From the NCBI RefSeq assembly GCF_029873635.1, contig NC_080417.1:32848214-32912213 (forward strand): a stretch of 64,000 bases of DNA, in the 5' to 3' direction. A model generated the notes under the pieces. That model did not search any database. It was given only the letters and a program-made list of their open reading frames with translations, and was not told where the DNA came from. The stretch comes from Malania oleifera (Eukaryota > Streptophyta > Magnoliopsida > Santalales > Ximeniaceae). Made by a program: the position numbers and the translations under genes. The first letter of the stretch is position 1, and each line of letters opens with the position of its first letter. Of the stretch, positions 33,707 to 45,517 are shown one piece after another.

Positions 33707-36209
33707 TGTAACACCCCGACCCCGAGGGGTCTAGGATATTAACTTTTGACCATTGATTTATAGCAGAAGCAAATAAACTCAATTATTATTAAACCAGAGC
33801 ACTAATTATCCATATTACAATAATTTATTTCAAAAGAAGAAAAATTACACAAGCATAAATATCTGACATCATACTAATATTTCCAAACAAATCTTTATTT
33901 TTCTATCCCCACCCGCATGCTTGCTAAGCCTGATTTCCAACATGCTCTTCAGAGTTATCTGAAATAAAAATATGATTGGAGTGAGACGACGCTCAGTAAG
34001 TAAATAAGATTATTATTAGTGTGTGGCCAAAATGAGCTTTTTAAAAAAATTTCGTAAAACAATATTTAATACTATAGCTTCAAAATTTCTTTTAGAATAA
34101 ATATAAATTTAAAAATTTCTGTATAAAACTTTTGTCATCAATTACAACAGTAAAATTTTATAATTATATACTATAACTGTTAAATTAAACTTTTAACTTT
34201 AAAACTGTAAAAATATTTAATGATAAACATACATATACTTTTCCTTATACGTTTTCCTTAGATCGTCATTTAAGCACCAAAATGATCCTTTTCACATAAA
34301 CTTACACTTGTCCTTCAAATCATTAGTAACTTTGTACACGTAATTAAATATATATAAACATATATTATAAAAACCACCCTTAGGCCCATTTGCCGTAAGT
34401 CATGTTTACCCCCATAACTGGGTTGTGCGGTTCGAAAACTGGACTTAGTTGGCTGGCCGACCAAACTAAATCAATGTACGTAAACATTAAGTGAGATTTT
34501 CCTTATTAAGTCCTGGTCCGGAACCAGGTGTGCATTCAGGAGAAATCCACTAACATAAATAACCATTCTGTAAACAGTGTGGGTGCACTTTGATCCGTTT
34601 AAACTTTAAGCTGCGGTACCGAGCATCTGTAACTTTGAACTTTCGTTGCCATAAGGGGTTTTAAAATCATCTTATTATAATTTATACAATTTCAAATAAT
34701 ATCGTAAAAATCTCATCTTTACTCATTTTTTCATAATAAAAAAAATGCAACGTAGAAATAAACTCATGCCACACAAATTTTGTGTTGAAAATATATATAA
34801 TTTTATTTTTGAATAGAAAGAAATGCTGAAAATTTACCTAAGGGGATTAGAACATTTCTTAACCCAAAAATATATGCAAGTATATTAAAGATAGAATTGG
34901 TATAATTAAATATGCGTAAAAATAAACTCATGGAATTTTGTGAAACTAATTAACATAATTGAAATTTACTTATAAAATAAACTCGGGTATAAATTTTAAA
35001 TAAAAAAAAAACTAATATAATCAAAATTTACTTACCTTGTTCTTTTATCTTATGCTACGAACACAATAACTATCTCTAAGAAATGAGATCGGAAAGAGTG
35101 GGTGAGTGAGAATTTACTCAAAAATTCTCTCTCCACCACAAATTCTTTCACTTACTAATCCTTCTCTTCCTTAGAAAATTATTGTGAAGAATGAAGGTTG
35201 AGAACTTTCTATTTATAGGAAAATTTTGGGAAAGAAATTGAATTTATAAAAGTGTGGGGAGATGGGTGAAATTATAATTTTTTTAAAATTAAAGAATGGG
35301 CAAGGGATGGGCAAGGTATGAGTTGAGTATGGGATGGGGATGGAGGCCATGTGGGAGTACTTGCCACCATTCCCATTAAATAAATTTTTAATTAATTACT
35401 TACCTGATTAATCAATTAGTTAATTAATTATTTTATTATTTCATTATTTTTCTTAATCATTATTATCATTGTTATTACTTTTAAACAATTTTTAGTATTT
35501 ATTTAATTTATTTTTTAAATAAGAATTAAATTTGAATTTTGAAAACTCATGTGGGTCCCACATGGTCTTGTGGGCTCCACACAACTTCGAGACTCAAATA
35601 GATCCTACGTAACTCGAATAACTCTCATACAATTTTATGCATCCTACATAACTTTGAGACTCGTGTAAACCTCCATACGGCTTCGAGACTTATATGGGCC
35701 CCACACAGTCTTGTGGGCCCCGCATAAGATACCTATATTATTATTATTTTATCATATATTTCTACAAATTATATCAGTTAAAACATTATTTTATGTACTT
35801 ATTTACGTATATAAACAGTGTCTTGTGGCTCCGGGACTTATGTGGACCCCACATAGTCTTGTGGGCCCCACATATGATACCTATATTATTATCATCTTAT
35901 TATGTATTTTTACAAATTATGTCTGTCAAAACACTATTTTATGTATATATACTTATTTACGTGTACAAACAGTATCTATCCTATTTATCCTATGAAATTC
36001 CATTTTGACTAGGCCGACCTCCAGGGAGCGACTGAGCCGCAATGGTCTCTGAACACTCGCTTAGACAAGGTCTTTCTTAGGCATTAAACATGGAATCAAG
36101 GATCCTACAGAAAAAAAAAATACTTCTGTATTGATATTAACTTAATGACCATTTTTATTATTTTATTATTATTGTGCTTTAATCGTATATATATTTTTGG
36201 GTCATCACA
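33707..36209 (-). mobile_element. Solo LTR (Ty3/gypsy-type) inserted in RNase H of element D
   Basis: Plus-strand ends TGTAACACCCCG and GGGTCATCACA, flanked by perfect TATCA duplications (33702-33706 and 36210-36214); 2503 bp. It has the GTGAGACGACGCTCAGTAAGT block (33981), shared with the other gypsy LTRs here, and a minus-strand TATA box near 35210. No PBS, coding region or second LTR is present. The open stretch that runs from element D into it (36105-36214) is a read-through. Confidence 0.94.
35683..35975. repeat. Tandem duplication of about 147 bp in the solo LTR
   Basis: Unit 1 (about 35683-35828) and unit 2 (about 35829-35975) share GGGACTTATGTGGACCCCACA-type sequence, GATACCTATATTATTAT, and TTATTTACGTGTACAAACAGT. 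They are roughly 85 percent identical by eye. The TGTGGGCCCCACA near-palindrome occurs in each unit. Confidence 0.85.
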
Positions 36210-36214
36210 TATCA

Positions 36215-37393
36215 AATAGCCCGAAGTAGACTTACGAGTGTCCACATCCCCAGCCATATCTGCATCTGTGTAGCCAACTAACAATGGTTGTCTATTTCCC
36301 AAACCAAGTCTCAAACTGGAAGTGCCTCGAAGATACCTCATGATCCACTTCACTGCATTCCAATGCTCTCTTCCTAGATTTGACAAGAATCGGCTAACTA
36401 CACCAACTGCATAGGCTATATCTGGTCTTGTGCAAACCATTGCATACATCAAACTTCCTACTGCTGAGGCATAAGGAACTCTTTCCATGTCTTCATTTTC
36501 CTTATCTTTAGAAGGACATTCCTTTGTACTTAGTTTGAAGTGGGTAGCAAGAGGAGAGCTAATCACTTTAGCTTTGTCCATATTGAACCTCTGAAGCACT
36601 TTCTCAATGTACTCCTCCTGTGACAAATACAATTTCTTGGCACTCCTGTCACGACTGATTCTTATACCAAGAATTTTCTTTGCTGGCCCCAAGTCCTTCA
36701 TAGAAAATGACTTATTCAATTGCTTCTTCAACTGGTCAACCCTTGAAGCATTCCTGCCAACAATTAGTATGTCATCCACATAAAGCAGTAAGAAAATAAA
36801 ATCATCATTAGAGAATTTCTGAACAAATACACGGTGATCTGAAGTTGGTTGTAGCCTTACTCCCCCATAACAGACTCAAACTTCTTATACCACTGTCTCG
36901 GTGCTTGTTTCAAACCATATAGGTTTTTCTTCCGTTTGCACACATAATCCTCTTTCCCTTTCACTCTGAAACCCTCTGGCTACTTCATATAAATCTCTTC
37001 CTCCAAATCACCATGAAGGAAGGAAGTTTTCACATCCATCTGCACAACTTCCAAATCAAGACTAGCTGCTAAGCCAAGTACTGTACGGATCGATGACATC
37101 TTTACAATTGGAGACAAGATCTCATCAAAATCAATACATTTTCTCTGACCGAACCCTTTTACAACCAATCTAGCTTTGTACCATGGTTGTGAAGAGAACT
37201 CACTTGGCTTCTTCTTGTAAATCCACTTATTCTCCAAAACTCTTTTTCCTTTAGGCAGCTTCACTAACTCAAAGGTGTGGTTATCATACAATGACTGCAT
37301 CTCATCTTGCATGGCCTCAACCCACTCTGTCTTGTGTTCATCTTCCATGGCTTCGGCAAAACACTGGGGCTCTCCCTCGTCAGTCAATAACAC
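36215..37393 (-). pseudogene. copia D reverse transcriptase and RNase H start
   Basis: 36980-37393 encodes the RT start (NKWIYKKK, YKARLVVKGFGQRK, FLHGDLEEEIYM). The catalytic Y-V-D-D is intact at 36771-36782. RT-connection and RNase H follow (a KDLGPAKKILGI motif, YASAVGSLMYAM, then YTDADMAGD). A stop at 36979 is TAG at a glutamine codon, and another at about 36862 is TAA where Q is expected. Confidence 0.92.
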
Positions 37394-38628
37394 ATATTGT
37401 TCTGCTGAATACCGAGTGGAAGACGTCGGTCTCTGGCTAACCTCCTGGATGGAATCTCTGGTGGAGTCTCTAGCACTATCAATTGCTCATCAGTCTCAAC
37501 ATCTCCCTGAACCTGTAAGGGAACATCCACATCACCTCTACCCTGGTGGTCATCTTGAACATCATTATCAACCTGAGATGAAAAATTCTTCAAAGGAACT
37601 GGATCCACATCAATCAAACTGTCGCCCTGCTGAGACATAGGTTTCTCTGCCTTCTCAATATCCTGAATCATCTGATCTTCTACCAACACGACATCTCTGC
37701 TTCTCACAATTTTCTTCTCAACTAGATCATAAAGCTTGTATCCAAATTCATCTTGACCGTAGCCAAGGAATATACACTGTCGTGTTTTCTCATCAAGTTT
37801 GGACCTTTCATCTTTTGGAATATGTACAATTGCTTTGCACCCAAAAACACGTAAATGATTATAGGAAACATCCTTACCTGTCCAAACTCGATCTGGCACA
37901 TCAAACTGTAGAGGAACACAGGGTGTAAGATTCAACACATGAACTACAGTGCTCAATGCCTCCCCCCAAAAGGATTTTGGCAACCGAGCTTGTGAAAGCA
38001 AACATCTCACTCTCTCAAGCAGTGTTTCGTTCGTCCTTTTTGCTATGCCATTCAATTGAGGAGTTTTCGGAGGAGTCTTTTGATGCCGAATACCTTGCTG
38101 TCTGCAATACTCATCAAATGGACCAGAATACTCTCCACCGTTGTTAGTCCGGATGCATCTCAGTTTCTTCCCAATCTGTCTCTCAACTAGGGCTTGAAAT
38201 TTCTTGAACTCAGCCAACACTTGGTCTTTTGACTTCAAGATATATACCAACAACTTCCTTGAATGATCATCTATGAAGGTCACAAAGTATCTGGAGCCAC
38301 CAAGTGTTCTCGTCTTCATAGGGCCACACACATCCAAATGTACTAAATCCAATATCTCTGACTTTCTTGAATGTGGGGAATTCTTGAAGGAAACTCTGCT
38401 CCGCTTCCCTGACAAACAATGAGTACACCTTTTCAGAAGTGTACTTTTCAGTCCACATAGTAGACTTTTCTTCCCCAGTAGAGCTAATCCTTTCTCACTC
38501 ATGTGTGCCAGTCTCTTGTGCCACAACTCTGCTATACCATTATCCTCCATCGCAATAATAATGTTGTTGGAGATCTTTGCTTGCAAAATGTACAATACAG
38601 AGTGCTTCATGCCTCGAGCCACAACCAT
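37384..38628 (-). pseudogene. copia D integrase
   Basis: A 414-residue open stretch with the zinc-binding H-H-C-C segment (residues 36-83, ending CTHCLSGK), then the core. The catalytic triad is damaged: the first Asp remains in LDVCGPM, the second sits in RTNNGGEY (D to N), and the Glu position reads NGIAKRTN (E to K). Both changes are G to A on the coding strand. The C-terminal GYKLYD and SRDVVLVEDQ motifs are present, followed by an acidic linker. The frame is open, but the enzyme would be inactive. Confidence 0.92.
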
Positions 38629-38649
38629 AGCACCCCTGGTGAGCTTCCA

Positions 38650-39798
38650 CTAGCCATCACTGAAAGTGCTGCAGTACCATTCGTCATCAAGTTTACCTGC
38701 AGAAATCAAATTCAAACGAATGTCAGGAATATGCTTCACATCTCTAAGAACTAAACTCGTGCCATTATTTGTCTTCAGATACACATCCCCAATTCCAATG
38801 ACTTTAACCAAGCCATCGTTTCCCATCTTTACTGTTCCAAAGTCACTAGATCTATAAGATGTAAAGAAATCCTTCCGAGATGTAGCATGAATGGAGGCAC
38901 CACTGTCAATCACCCAACTGGTCTCATGATATGCAACATTTATCATCTCATCATCATAAACAATGAGGAATTCTGCAGGAGTGGTAGTAGCAACTCTATC
39001 ATCACCATCTTTGTCATCTCCATTCTTCATTCCCTTCCCTTTCTCATTCTTGTTTTCTCTCTTCAATTGCCTGCAATATTTCTTGATGTGTCCCTTTTTC
39101 CCGCAATGATGACACTTAACATTTGCAAACTTGTTGGATTTACTTCTGCTGTTATCTCTGTTCTTCGGACCTCTGCTCTTACTTCTCCCCCTCTTTTCTG
39201 TAACCAAGATCTCTGATTGTGAAAAGGACCCCTGGGTTTTTCTTCTCATCTCTTCATTTAGCAAACAACTCTTGGCCATATCCATTGTGATTACACCTTC
39301 TGGAGCGGAATTAGACAATAAAGTTCTAAGCGTCTCCCACGAGTGTGGTAATGAACCAAGCAACCATAACCCTTGTATCTCATCATCAAACTTAATACCC
39401 ATTCCAGCCAATTGATTAATAATTCCTTGTAATGTATTCAGGTGATTAGATAAAGGAGTCCCATCTTGGTACCTCAAAGTCATCATTTGTTTAATCAGAA
39501 ACAACTTATTATTTCCAGTCTTTCTAGCATATAACTATTCAAGCTTATTTCATAGAGAACGTGCATTTGTTTCTCCACTAATATGGTTCAAATCATTATC
39601 ATCTACCCATTGCCTGATATACCCACACACTTGTCGATGTAACAAAGTCCATTCCACATCAGACTTTTTTTCTGGTTTTTCAGCACTAAATACCGGTAGG
39701 TAATAATCTTTCACATAAAGAAGATCCTCCATTTTTCCTTTCCATATGTGATAATTTAAACCATTGAGATTAATCATTCTACTAGTATTTGCTTCCAT
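38650..39798 (-). pseudogene. copia D gag and protease
   Basis: The ATG at 39798 lies about 50 bp from the PBS. The first 82 residues hold a LNGLNYHIWKGKM-type gag start and end at a TGA that replaces an expected Trp, followed by a TAG for Gln. The frame continues in 38650-39504 (284 residues): UBN2-type gag, basic region, CCHC knuckle at residues 131-144, and protease with an intact D200-S-G. It ends at TAG (38650). Gag would form particles and the protease would cleave them; the stops prevent full-length product. Confidence 0.92.
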
Positions 39799-39830
39799 AA
39801 CTCAAACTGCCAACCTGACAATCTGGAAAC

Positions 39831-39845
39831 CGAGCTTTGATACCA
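39831..39845 (-). other. Primer binding site of element D
   Basis: On the minus strand this reads TGGTATCAAAGCTCG, three bases after the LTR end; initiator tRNA-Met type with one change (AGAGC to AAAGC). Confidence 0.9.
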
Positions 39846-39848
39846 CTT

Positions 39849-40520
39849 TGTTAGGAGAGATATCAATAAACAACCACAGCAGAATAATTCTTCTCCTTAT
39901 ATGCAAGCAAATATAGTGTATCTCTACTTTTATACATGCTGGAAATAATAAAAGAAATAATCAATCACACCAAGCCACAAGACCACAAGCAGTTTTTTAC
40001 GTGGAAAACTTTCTCGGTGTGAGGAAGAAAAACCACGGGACCTAGTCCAATTAAAATTTCCACTATCAATCAAATAATGGGTACACAAAATCTTCTCTAA
40101 TTGTAGTTAGAGGATACAAAAATCTCTCATCAAGATATCTGCAATCTTAACAAATACTAAGAGAATTAGAGAGAAGAAACCAAATTCGCGGTTACTGTTC
40201 ACAGGCAAAAACCCCAACTCCCGAGCTCCAAATCCGATCTCCACCGTTCAGATTATAGCTCCTTGAGTCGTGAACCTCTCCTCCAAATTTCAGCTCGATT
40301 GGACCACAGACAAAACGGGATCGGAGTTTTGATGAAATCTGGGCAGCATGAGAAAAAATCACGTTTTTCTCTCTTTTTTTTAAGAAGTGACGGCTCCTCT
40401 CTTTTCCCCTCTCCTTTTTTTACAACTTCCTTTAAATTTTTCACACTAAAAGGATTGGACTTTGGTCTTTCAATAAAGCCCACTTGGGCTTTCCTCCACA
40501 TGGAAGGAAATAACCCAACA
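39849..40520 (-). repeat. 5' LTR of element D
   Basis: Plus-strand termini TGTTAGGAG...AACCCAACA; 672 bp. Confidence 0.95.
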
Positions 40521-40525
40521 TGCCA

Positions 40526-43000
40526 AATCTCATTGCCTACTCCCACTACTTCTTCGTAATGATGGCACCAAAACCAAGCTGATCCAAAACCCAGTATAAA
40601 TAGAACATTGGAGCTAGAACACTATAAAGATAACAAAGACCTTTACTATCATCTTGTAGCCCTCCAATCACCTAATCTTTAGTAGTAGATTGTACATGGC
40701 TCTAACAGCAGGTCACACAACATAGTGTATCCACATATACTACGCAGTTGCAAGACAAACAAGAATCATTAGCATTTTTACGAAATGTAACAAAATTCTA
40801 TTTTATGTCAAAGTGTAAAACTGTCATTACTTTGTAGTTCCCACTTCCTAGTGCTAAAAATTTTCCTTCTGGATTTGCATCAATTCATGAAGTTCTCAAC
40901 AAAGTAGTTTCGGCACATTGGCAATTGGCATATTACAATTACAATTTGGCTGTGCCCCTTGCACCAACACCAAGTGCCATGTTCTACACAAAGCAAAGCA
41001 CTATTATAAGGAGACATGGAAGTTTAGGGATGATTGTGAAACTAGGTCAATAGTTTTGGGAACTGTCCTAATGTACGTTAACAACGGGACATCATTGCAA
41101 TAATTCCAATAGTTTGGGACTATTGTTGAGACAAATTAAAGTTTTAAGGACAAATATGAAACTCAATCAATAGTGTGGGATGATTGATGCAATTTGCGCT
41201 TTTCAAACCATAGTACCGCACAGCGGTTAAAGGTGCGATATTGTTGCAGTTCAACGGCTGATCAGTCTCTCGGGTCCTTACTGTATTTCACATGCTTCAA
41301 TTGCTCCTTCACCATATCGTCAATTATGGATCTCTGACCCGCCACACCAGCCATTGTTGACTGCAATATTTAGGATCCTTGCTCCCTCAGGTCAACCACA
41401 GGTTCCTTAATCAATGTTTTTAAATTTTCTTTTTGATTCTACGTTCATTTTTGTGTGCTTTTCTGCATAACAATGTTTGTATAGTAAACTAGTTACGGAG
41501 GATGGTCTTGCTAGTTCTTGAATAGAATCTCACTTAACAGAAAAATATTTTCAAAAAAGAAAAAAGAGAGAAAAAAGAAAGAAAGGAAAATGCAGTGCTT
41601 TTCCCATCATGTTATTTTATGTACTTCCACGTCATCTTCCTTGGCTGCTGTTTTGTTGTAAAGTACCTTTTCATTTCACGCGTCATTGCTTAAAATCACG
41701 TACACAAGCAGATAATGTGTCCTTTATGATTGGATTATGTTTTATTACTGGGCATTCAATTACATACTGCATGAATACATTCACAAGGTGGTGATCAGAC
41801 TTTTCTTTTAACACTTCTGCATAGATGCCTGATACGTTATTTACAACTTTTGTATATATAATTGCTGCTTTATTTAGTGCTTCTACATAGATAATTTCAG
41901 CTGATGGAATGTACTGGAAGTGTCTTGGACTTAATGCTGCTTTGCATACTTGAAAAGCCTGCCAAAAATAGAGATTTAAGGAAAATTAGTGTTAGCCATA
42001 TAGAACTCTTTTTTAGTGCTATTATAAAACATAGTTAAGTGCACTTTTGGCCCCAGAACCTTTTAAATTTTTTATCATGATTTGCTGATTTTTTTTTTTT
42101 CTAATATGGTCATTATACATGTTAAATTGTTGCAATTGTGCTGCAATCATTGGACTGGAATCACTGTGATCTCATAGCAAAATGACTGCAATTGTAATGA
42201 TATAGCATATACCACATTAGAAAGAAAATTTGTTTAGGGTATCAGACAAAATTTTAGAAACTTAGTGACTAGAAGTGCATTTAACTTTAAAATATTATAT
42301 GATTTCAAAGCAATACATTAAAATCACAGTCACGGAGAGACTACCAGTGAAAGTATAGCCATGCAGCCAAAAGTTTCATGTGTTTGAAAAGCACAACCAT
42401 GATTGGTACTGGTGACAAGGGAAATGGATCATAGGAGGTTTACAAAAGAACAAAAAGAGTGCATAAAATTTTGAGTTTGGTCCACTGGAGTATCCTCATT
42501 GATATCTTAAAAAGAGAGGCATGTTTATGGTATTTCACATGATAATTGTTTGAACTAGAATATTGGACAGCATGGGGACCATTGACTTGTTATTCAGTAA
42601 GTGTTAGGAGTAGGTCTCACAAGGGTTTTGTTTTGGCTTAGGGACAGGATGAGAAGTTGCAGTGAAGTTTGGTCAGGCAGTCCATTCTTCCTAACAGATG
42701 ATATGGTTGATAAGCATTCGGGTGAAGGGGATGTTGGCTAAATACCAACGAAGCAAATGAGGGACCAATATGATTAGCGCATGAAACTTCTCGCATTCTA
42801 CTTTTATATATGTTTCATTATTGGCCTCCTATCAAGTAGCCATTCCTTGAAGGACGATACAAGGATGACACACAATCTAGTTCAGTTAGATGAACTAAAA
42901 AGATCAAAACTGTCTGCCAGTTGGAATGGTTTTGGCTTATGTGAATGAGACAGCTGTTACACAAGTAAAATGATAAGCAGAAAACTAGCTGCGAAGTGAT
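40526..43000. other. Host DNA downstream of the MYB gene
   Basis: No TE domains were recognised. The right part contains the likely intron and 3' exon of the RADIALIS-like gene (minus strand). The left part (40526-41850) holds no reading frame that I can support. A short sequence at 41270-41400 is GC-richer, without a clear product. Confidence 0.6.
41869..41874 (-). terminator. Likely polyadenylation signal of the MYB gene
   Basis: AATAAA on the minus strand, about 90 bases into the inferred 3' untranslated exon that begins at 41958. Confidence 0.35.
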
Positions 43001-43066
43001 TGCTTGGTTTCCAGTACTTGATAGAATATGCTAGATACATTACCTCTGCTCATAAGCTACGGTGTC

Positions 43067-43321
43067 TTAGTCATTTTCTTCAGTTGACTCGTAATCAAAT
43101 GTGATTTTACCAGACTCGATGTTCTTGATGTCCTCCATCAAGATCTCAAAGTGCCTCTTCACTTCCTCCACAGATTTTCCACCCACAGCATTGGCAATTT
43201 TCTTCCAACGGTCAGGGGTGTGATCATCATATTTGGCTAGTGCATCTTCAAATCGTTTGTTCTGTTCAGGTGTCCAAGAGGAGCTAGACCTACGTGTGGA
43301 ATTGGAAGTGTTGGATGCCAT
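43067..43321 (-). CDS. RL: RADIALIS-like single-MYB (SANT) transcription factor
   Basis: 84 residues, the usual size for plant RADIALIS-like proteins. These are small nuclear DNA- or partner-binding factors that can compete with larger MYB proteins; in snapdragon RADIALIS acts in floral asymmetry. Residues 12-63 form one MYB/SANT repeat with Trp at 16 and 39 and the helix-3 sequence [15 protein letters not shown]. The C-terminus is short and acidic. The frame is intact, with ATG at 43321 in good context. After the stop, GAGCAGAG|GTAATG (43043) is donor-like and TTTTTGGCAG at 41959 acceptor-like, so an intron in the 3' untranslated region is likely. A TATAAGG box lies near 43535. It is the only intact recognisable host gene in the window. 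Confidence 0.93.
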   Translation of the reverse strand: MASNTSNSTRRSSSSWTPEQNKRFEDALAKYDDHTPDRWKKIANAVGGKSVEEVKRHFEILMEDIKNIESGKITFDYESTEEND

Positions 43322-43530
43322 TGATCATATGACACAGGTGAAAGAAGTTTTGTGCGGTTAGGAAGTTAAGAATGAAGTATGGATACAGGTTGAAACCCAG
43401 TGAGCCAGTGGAAGTGGCTTAAGTGAATACCACAAAAGGGTAAGAAGGCGAATAGGAGAGTTATTGCAATCAAGGAGAATGCATGGCTTGAAATTGAGAG
43501 CTGGTATGGATTTACATTAGTGAGGCAGCT

Positions 43531-43540
43531 CCTTATAAGG
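43531..43540 (-). promoter_or_regulatory. Possible TATA box of the MYB gene
   Basis: CCTTATAAGG (palindromic) about 210 bases upstream of the ATG on the minus strand. Position suits a core promoter, but no transcript evidence is available. Confidence 0.35.
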
Positions 43541-43689
43541 AGGGAAACGATGGTGGGCTTGAGCCAGTTGGGCGAATATATCTTCCTAAAATGCAGGATG
43601 AGCAATCCATCTCCAATCCTGGGAGCCACTAGACGGGCAAGACAAGGAAAAACAAGTGAAAGATGGGAACCCGAATAAAAGAACATCCT

Positions 43690-44700
43690 CTTTTTATTTA
43701 TTTATTTATATTTTTCCCAACTGATCTTCTTGCTTAATTGTATACCAACACATGAATTCTTTTTTGATAAATTTTTATCAGTGGAATCGAGAATCATATT
43801 TTCCTAAATAATTCTTCTACAGCTTTTTATGCAATTTTATGTTTTTCTCAAATGTTCAAAAACATATTTTCCAACATAATTCTTCCTTTTTAACCCAAAC
43901 TCACTCTCAATTTAATCATTTTAAATGTAGTTATCTACTTTACTCATATATATTGCTAATGGCAAGCAGTGGGGAAAAAATAAAAAAAAATGCTATCCTT
44001 TTCATTGGCTTCATGCATTTTTTAAAGCATCTGGGACTCTTCTTATTCTGCAGTTCAGGTGGTAATAATAAACCCAACTCAATTTACCACCATTTCCCAG
44101 AGCTTCTCAATTTGAATCTTTGAATGTCAAACTCTGTGTTAGCTTCAAGGTTCTATGACCCTTCATCCTGCACCACACTATGGCAGGCTTACCTCCAATT
44201 CTTGGGCATTGACAGTTGTTTTTGGCTAGCTTATCATTATGCTCGTGTTTGTAAATGGCTATTACGGTAGGATGCTCTGTTATTATGATCTTCAATTCTG
44301 TAACTTACCTACTAATGTTGCACCAGATGTTTCAGTCATCCTGAGAATTTGTGTTCAGCTATCATTAATTAAATCACCCATAGGATTGCAAGAGAAACAG
44401 AGGAATATGAGCAAATCTTGACGATTGACCCAGATAATTGCCATTATGGAATTGGTCCCAAATGCAAATGGTTTCTACACAAGCTGTTAAGACAGTAATG
44501 GGCAGGGGACCGTAATCCTCTGTCTACAATAGGAGTTAGAAATACATGTGAGGCATGTTCATGAACTAGGTCCTGCCCATCATTAAAGCAGTAAAGGAGG
44601 GTTTATGAGTCCACTCCTGGTTCCCTGGGGGATAAGCAATGGATACCGTTATATGCCATTGCCCATGTTATAGTACTAAGGATAAGGACAGTGACCACTT
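43690..44700. other. Host DNA upstream of the MYB gene
   Basis: No gene was recognised. 43990-44115 is homologous to 26450-26590. It ends at the terminus of the inverted-repeat element at about 44701. Confidence 0.6.
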
Positions 44701-45517
44701 GGGGGGTGTTTGTTTCACATCATCCTTCAAGATTCTTGGGGCATCTCAATCCCACGTTTGTTTCAGCATGGGAGTCTGATGTGGCGGCATATTTCTCCGT
44801 CATAAGTGAGGGGTTTTTTAATAAAGTTAGGAGGTGCCGCCCTCTTTTACCGAAAAAAAAAGAAGGGCATATTCACATACCTAGGAATGTGGATTCTCAT
44901 GAAACAAGAGCATCCTATTCCCACCTCCACTCAAGGGTAAGTTTCAAGGGAATCCTACTTTTTTGGACCAAATTGCTCTAACTATTTTGGCTTTTGGACA
45001 ATAATGCCCCTGTAATATGATATAAAATAATCACGCTTTATTATTAGATTTAGAATAGTAAATTATTGAAAACTAAAACTAAAAATTTTAAATTGGCATA
45101 AATATTAATTATTATAATTATAAAATATACATAAAATGTTAATTAAGTCTATTAATATAAAATTTTAATTAAAATTTAATTAATTGTTATCGAGGAAATA
45201 GTTAAAAGCTTAATTAGAAAATATTAAAATGGCTATTAAAAATATTAATTAACATAAAATTTAGTTAATTTATTAATTAAAAAATAAAAAAAAAAGTTAA
45301 TTACAAATATTAATTAGGAAATTTTAGTTAATTTTTTAATTAGAAAGTATGTAAAATATCTAAGAGTGCTAATATTTACGTTAATTAACATTTTAATTGA
45401 CACCTATAATTTATTAAATAAAAATGAATTTATATTGTTTTATAAAAATTTAATATGATATTTAGCCATTATATTACCCTCAATTATTTCGGTTAATCAA
45501 TTGTTTAGTGTTAAATG

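Larger units (their letters stand above)
32612..40520 (-). mobile_element. Complete Ty1/copia element D (Tnt1/Tork-like)
   Basis: Minus-strand order: 5' LTR (40520-39849), PBS, gag, protease, integrase, RT, RNase H, polypurine tract, 3' LTR (33285-32612). A perfect TGCCA duplication flanks it (32607-32611 and 40521-40525). Without the nested solo LTR it is about 5.4 kb, normal for the family. The two LTRs (674 and 672 bp) differ by roughly 10-13 percent by eye, so it is an old insertion. Many stops are present. Confidence 0.96.

Noticed and set aside
36105..36214. Extra C-terminal tail on copia D RNase H
   Set aside because: It is read-through into the nested solo LTR that ends at 36209.
43366..43686. 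Open frame of 106 residues upstream of the MYB gene
   Set aside because: It covers the likely promoter and 5' leader and has no recognisable domain.
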